Source: Sordaria brevicollis (taxonomy: Eukaryota; Ascomycota; Sordariomycetes; Sordariales; Sordariaceae). From it: a stretch of 64,000 nucleotides of DNA. The position numbers were made by a program, and so were the translations under genes. The DNA lies in contig JAUTDP010000001.1 in NCBI GenBank assembly GCA_033439795.1, positions 3,162,001-3,226,000 on the forward strand, given 5' to 3'. Positions within the stretch are counted from its first letter, which is position 1. Each line of letters begins with the position of its first letter. This document shows positions 61,729 through 64,000 of the stretch, piece by piece. The notes under the pieces were generated by a model. The model was given only the letters and a program-made list of their open reading frames with translations, searched no databases and had not been told where the DNA came from.

Positions 61729-61802
61729 TGATCCGACCCAGGCTCGATCTGGGGACCTTCAGTGTGTTAGACTGACGTGATAACCAACTACACCATCGGA
61801 CC
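61729..61802 (-). tRNA. tRNA-Val (AAC)
   Basis: 74 nt on the minus strand. Acceptor stem GGTCCGA pairs with TCGGATC (one G-U) plus discriminator A. D-arm GTGTAGTTGGTTATCAC; anticodon stem TCAGT/ACTGA closes loop CTAACAC (anticodon AAC). T-loop region reads GATCGAGCC. No intron. Confidence 0.97.
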
Positions 61803-61944
61803 TGTGGTTGTTGACAAAGGTTCTTGGAAAATCTGCTCTTGGAGGCTTGTGCACTGATGTGACGATAAGTAAAAAAGTGGAAATATCACGACAGGCTTTA
61901 TCCTTGAAGGAAGGAGGAGCAAAAAGAGAAGCTCTGACGAGTTA

Positions 61945-62041
61945 TGCCCAATAACAGGATTGAACTGTTGACCTTCGCATTACTTGATATCAGAAGGAAC
62001 TAATATTAGTACGACGCTCTAACCAGCTGAGCTAATCGGGC
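61945..62041 (-). tRNA. tRNA-Ile (AAT) with a 23-nt intron
   Basis: 97 nt on the minus strand; 74 nt after removing the intron at 61981-62003 between positions 37 and 38. Acceptor GCCCGAT/ATTGGGC plus A. D-arm GCTCAGCTGGTTAGAGC; anticodon stem TCGTA/TGCGA around loop CTAATA-A (anticodon AAT, read as IAU); T-arm AACAG-TTCAATC-CTGTT. Lies 144 bp from the xylanase stop codon and 142 bp from the tRNA-Val gene, same strand. Confidence 0.95.
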
Positions 62042-62184
62042 TTTGTTGAAAGTTCAGCATCGAATCTTGTGTTGATATCGCAAAGATCACGGAAAGCACC
62101 AACACTTGGGGTGTCTGAACAAACACTTCTAAGTAGTGTGACAAAAGACCTCATTGCACGCCCTCAACCTAGCGACCAGGCTAT

Positions 62185-63324
62185 TCAAGAACTTCTCCTC
62201 CCCAACGTAGCCCTCCTCACCCTCGATAATCTCCTCCCACACTTGCCCGTGCCCTCCTTGATCAGCTCCTTAAAAGTATCAATAATGCCCTGATAACCCG
62301 AATGCTTGCTGAAATCTTCAAACCACAACAAGCCCGCTCCCTTGCCAGGGAACGTGTACGGAATCCAGCTAAACGGATCGTAAAAGTCCCAAAGCGTGAT
62401 GCCCACGCACTCCTTAACCTTCACGCACGCCCTCGCCACCTGCTGGTATCCATCCTTCTGCCACTCCAGACTGGTCTCGTTGACGGGGATCGTGATGCGC
62501 ATGTCCAGCTCCGTGAACGCCACCTCTTGCGCGCCCGCCTGCACGTACCCCCGCATCGTCTCTTCCAGTTCTGCGGCCGTCGGGTGCCTGTCCGCGTGCA
62601 GGTGCGCTTGCATGCCGACGCCGTCGACGCGCAGGCCGGCGTCGCGGAGCATCTTGACAATCTTTTGCGCACCCGCCGTCTTGACAGCCTTGGGCCACTC
62701 GATTGCGTAGTCATTGTAGTAAAGTTTCGCGCTGGGATCGACTTCAGCGGCGGTCTTGAAGGAAAGACGGAGGAACTCCTCGCCCAGAACCTTGTAGAAG
62801 ATGCTCTGCCTGTACCCGCCGTCCTCGTCGTTCAGGGCCTCGTTGACCACGTCCCAGGCGTAGCACTTGCCCTTGTAGTGGCCCATGAGTTCGGTGATGT
62901 GGCGGACGATGACCTCCCTCATTTCGTCCTTGGTCCATTCGGTTTCGTTCTTGGCTTCAACCCACGGCGCAAGCTGGCTGTGCCAGACGAGCGCGTGGCA
63001 TCGCAGGAGCTTGCCGGTTTTTTCGGCGAGCGAGACGACAATGTCACCTTCGGTAAAGTTGAAGACGCCCGGTGAGGGTTCGGTGAAGAGCCATTTCTGT
63101 CCGTTGGTAGGGGTCGTTTGTCCGAACTCGAGCGGGTCGGCGAAGATGGCGTCGTATTGAGCGTACTGGGCCTCGTACCCTGCGCGCTCGCGCTGGCCGG
63201 GACTGTCGGTTGCGGCACCGAAGTACTTGAGACCGGCTAGAGTGGCATAGTGGTGAAGTTGGGCGGCCGTGAGAGGGGCAAGGACAGGCAAAAGAGCCGC
63301 AGCTGTTGAGAAGGGAAGCCGCAT
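62185..63324 (-). CDS. Secreted GH10 endo-1,4-beta-xylanase
   Basis: Intronless 379-residue protein, catalytic-domain-only size for glycoside hydrolase family 10. Signal peptide MRLPFSTAAALLPVLAPLTA, cleavage near residue 20. The TIM-barrel landmarks are in order: FGQTTPTNGQKW (64-78), CHALVWHSQLAPW (109-121), WDVVNEAL with acid/base Glu162, YYNDYAIEWP (202-211), GVGMQAHLH (235-243), TELDMRI with nucleophile Glu272, and ITLWDFYDPFSWIP near the C-terminus. It hydrolyses beta-1,4-xylan in plant cell walls, outside the cell. No carbohydrate-binding module is present; the last ~20 residues are Arg/Ser-rich (GRRLSRVRRATLGRRSS), unusual for this family. In some GH10 members the family change of NTxxxENxMKW to TPTNGQKW is seen, so I note the substitution but still expect activity from the retained catalytic pair. 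Confidence 0.95.
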   Translation of the reverse strand: MRLPFSTAAALLPVLAPLTAAQLHHYATLAGLKYFGAATDSPGQRERAGYEAQYAQYDAIFADPLEFGQTTPTNGQKWLFTEPSPGVFNFTEGDIVVSLAEKTGKLLRCHALVWHSQLAPWVEAKNETEWTKDEMREVIVRHITELMGHYKGKCYAWDVVNEALNDEDGGYRQSIFYKVLGEEFLRLSFKTAAEVDPSAKLYYNDYAIEWPKAVKTAGAQKIVKMLRDAGLRVDGVGMQAHLHADRHPTAAELEETMRGYVQAGAQEVAFTELDMRITIPVNETSLEWQKDGYQQVARACVKVKECVGITLWDFYDPFSWIPYTFPGKGAGLLWFEDFSKHSGYQGIIDTFKELIKEGTGKCGRRLSRVRRATLGRRSS

Positions 63325-64000
63325 CGTGAATGTCTGCGACTACGATGGTCGTTATAGGAGGAAAGTAATGTGGTCAGTCACCCCCAGCAGAAGTTAACGG
63401 GTTCCAGTCACCTCCTGTTGAGCGGGAAAGTCATGAGCGTCGATAAGAAACACCGCGGCTTCTTATGTCTTTGGATGTCCAACCTGTACCATGGGCTCGG
63501 GATCATAACATGGAGATCTCGCAATTATTTACCCGCTCGTACCTTAATAAAATCCCATCACTCGTTAATGACCGATCACATCCTACCAGTTCCCCTCTTC
63601 TCTGTCGAAATATAGGAATCTGGAGGATTAACCCGACCGTCCGGCTCGGTCATTTAGCCGTACCGGAGGTTAGCATCACCGACATGTGTCTGACGGTGAG
63701 GGGAAGCTCTTCCTTTCGGCTCTCCGCATTCCCTCACCGGCCTTGGCTTCCCCCGGGTAAATGAAGTATAGGTGCAACATGGCCTCCAATCACGGACGAC
63801 AAGAGCCGTCTTTACCGTGAATAAGCTTGGCCCAACGAAAAGGTGAGAGTCTCACGACTGAGGTGAGAAATGGTGTTTGCGAGGAAATATCATAGAACGG
63901 CCTGGCTGCCCGTTAGTAACACTTCCCAAAATCGATATTGTTGACCCAGCGAAACTTACCCGATCAATAACCGGTTGTGCCCGAAGCTGCGATGCAACCA
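63325..64000. other. Upstream region of the xylanase gene
   Basis: Presumed promoter of the divergent minus-strand xylanase gene followed by sequence with only short chance frames (at most 99 codons). No motif is claimed. Confidence 0.4.

Noticed and set aside
62302..63075. 257-codon plus-strand frame opposite the xylanase
   Set aside because: Antisense shadow of a GC-rich GH10 gene.

Overview
The window is nuclear DNA of a filamentous ascomycete (Pezizomycotina). Genes have 50-80 nt introns with GTRNGY donors, CTRAC-like branch sites and YAG acceptors. A HET-domain gene and an Uds1-domain gene are present. Almost two thirds of the window is a transposon island with the signature of repeat-induced point mutation (RIP): CpA/TpG nearly eliminated, TpA in excess, CpG kept.

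Layout. (1) 1-2182, minus: leukotriene-A4-hydrolase-type M1 aminopeptidase, five exons, last ~25 codons outside the window, with an upstream in-frame start that adds a mitochondrial-type presequence. A MITE (2379-2714) lies in its promoter. (2) 2.7-7.9 kb: no convincing gene. (3) 7961-10258, plus: Uds1-domain protein, three exons. (4) 11248-13612, plus: HET-domain gene broken by a 4-nt deletion and a nonsense codon. (5) 14397-14776, plus: small two-exon hypothetical gene. (6) 14835-55821: the AT-rich island. (7) 56102-57011, plus: three exons of an unrecognised luminal/extracellular-type protein. (8) 57877-58301: MITE inserted in the 3' end of a small secreted-protein gene (58587-58192, minus). 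(9) 59355-60606, minus: decayed multi-pass membrane protein gene. (10) tRNA-Val(AAC), intron-containing tRNA-Ile(AAT), and an intact secreted GH10 endo-xylanase gene (63324-62185, minus).

The island resolves completely into one nest. The outermost unit is a ~3.3 kb hAT transposon (22-bp inverted ends starting CAGCG, 8-bp duplication TCGTCGCC). Two LTR elements sit in it: Ty3/Gypsy element C (233-bp LTRs, TTACT duplication, ~10.2 kb of its own sequence) and gag-only element F (236-bp LTRs, CGTAC duplication). C was itself hit by chromovirus A (286-bp LTRs), by Gypsy element D (306-bp LTRs, ATAAT duplication), by a MITE, and by a non-RIPped 2.1-kb element X (GGGATATA duplication). A was hit by B, a member of its own family in opposite orientation (302-bp LTRs, ATAAT duplication). 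D was hit by another MITE. Boundaries rest on paired ends of equal length plus target-site duplications read directly; only A's duplication is imperfect. The nesting gives a relative insertion order.

The retroelement and hAT proteins are dead: TGG codons have become TAG/TAA throughout, but RT, RNase H, integrase, zinc-knuckle, chromodomain and hAT dimerisation motifs remain legible. The four MITEs and X lack strong RIP, so they entered late or were too short or too rare for RIP. I found no dedicated new gene system. The exceptional feature is the fully resolvable nest and what it shows about RIP.
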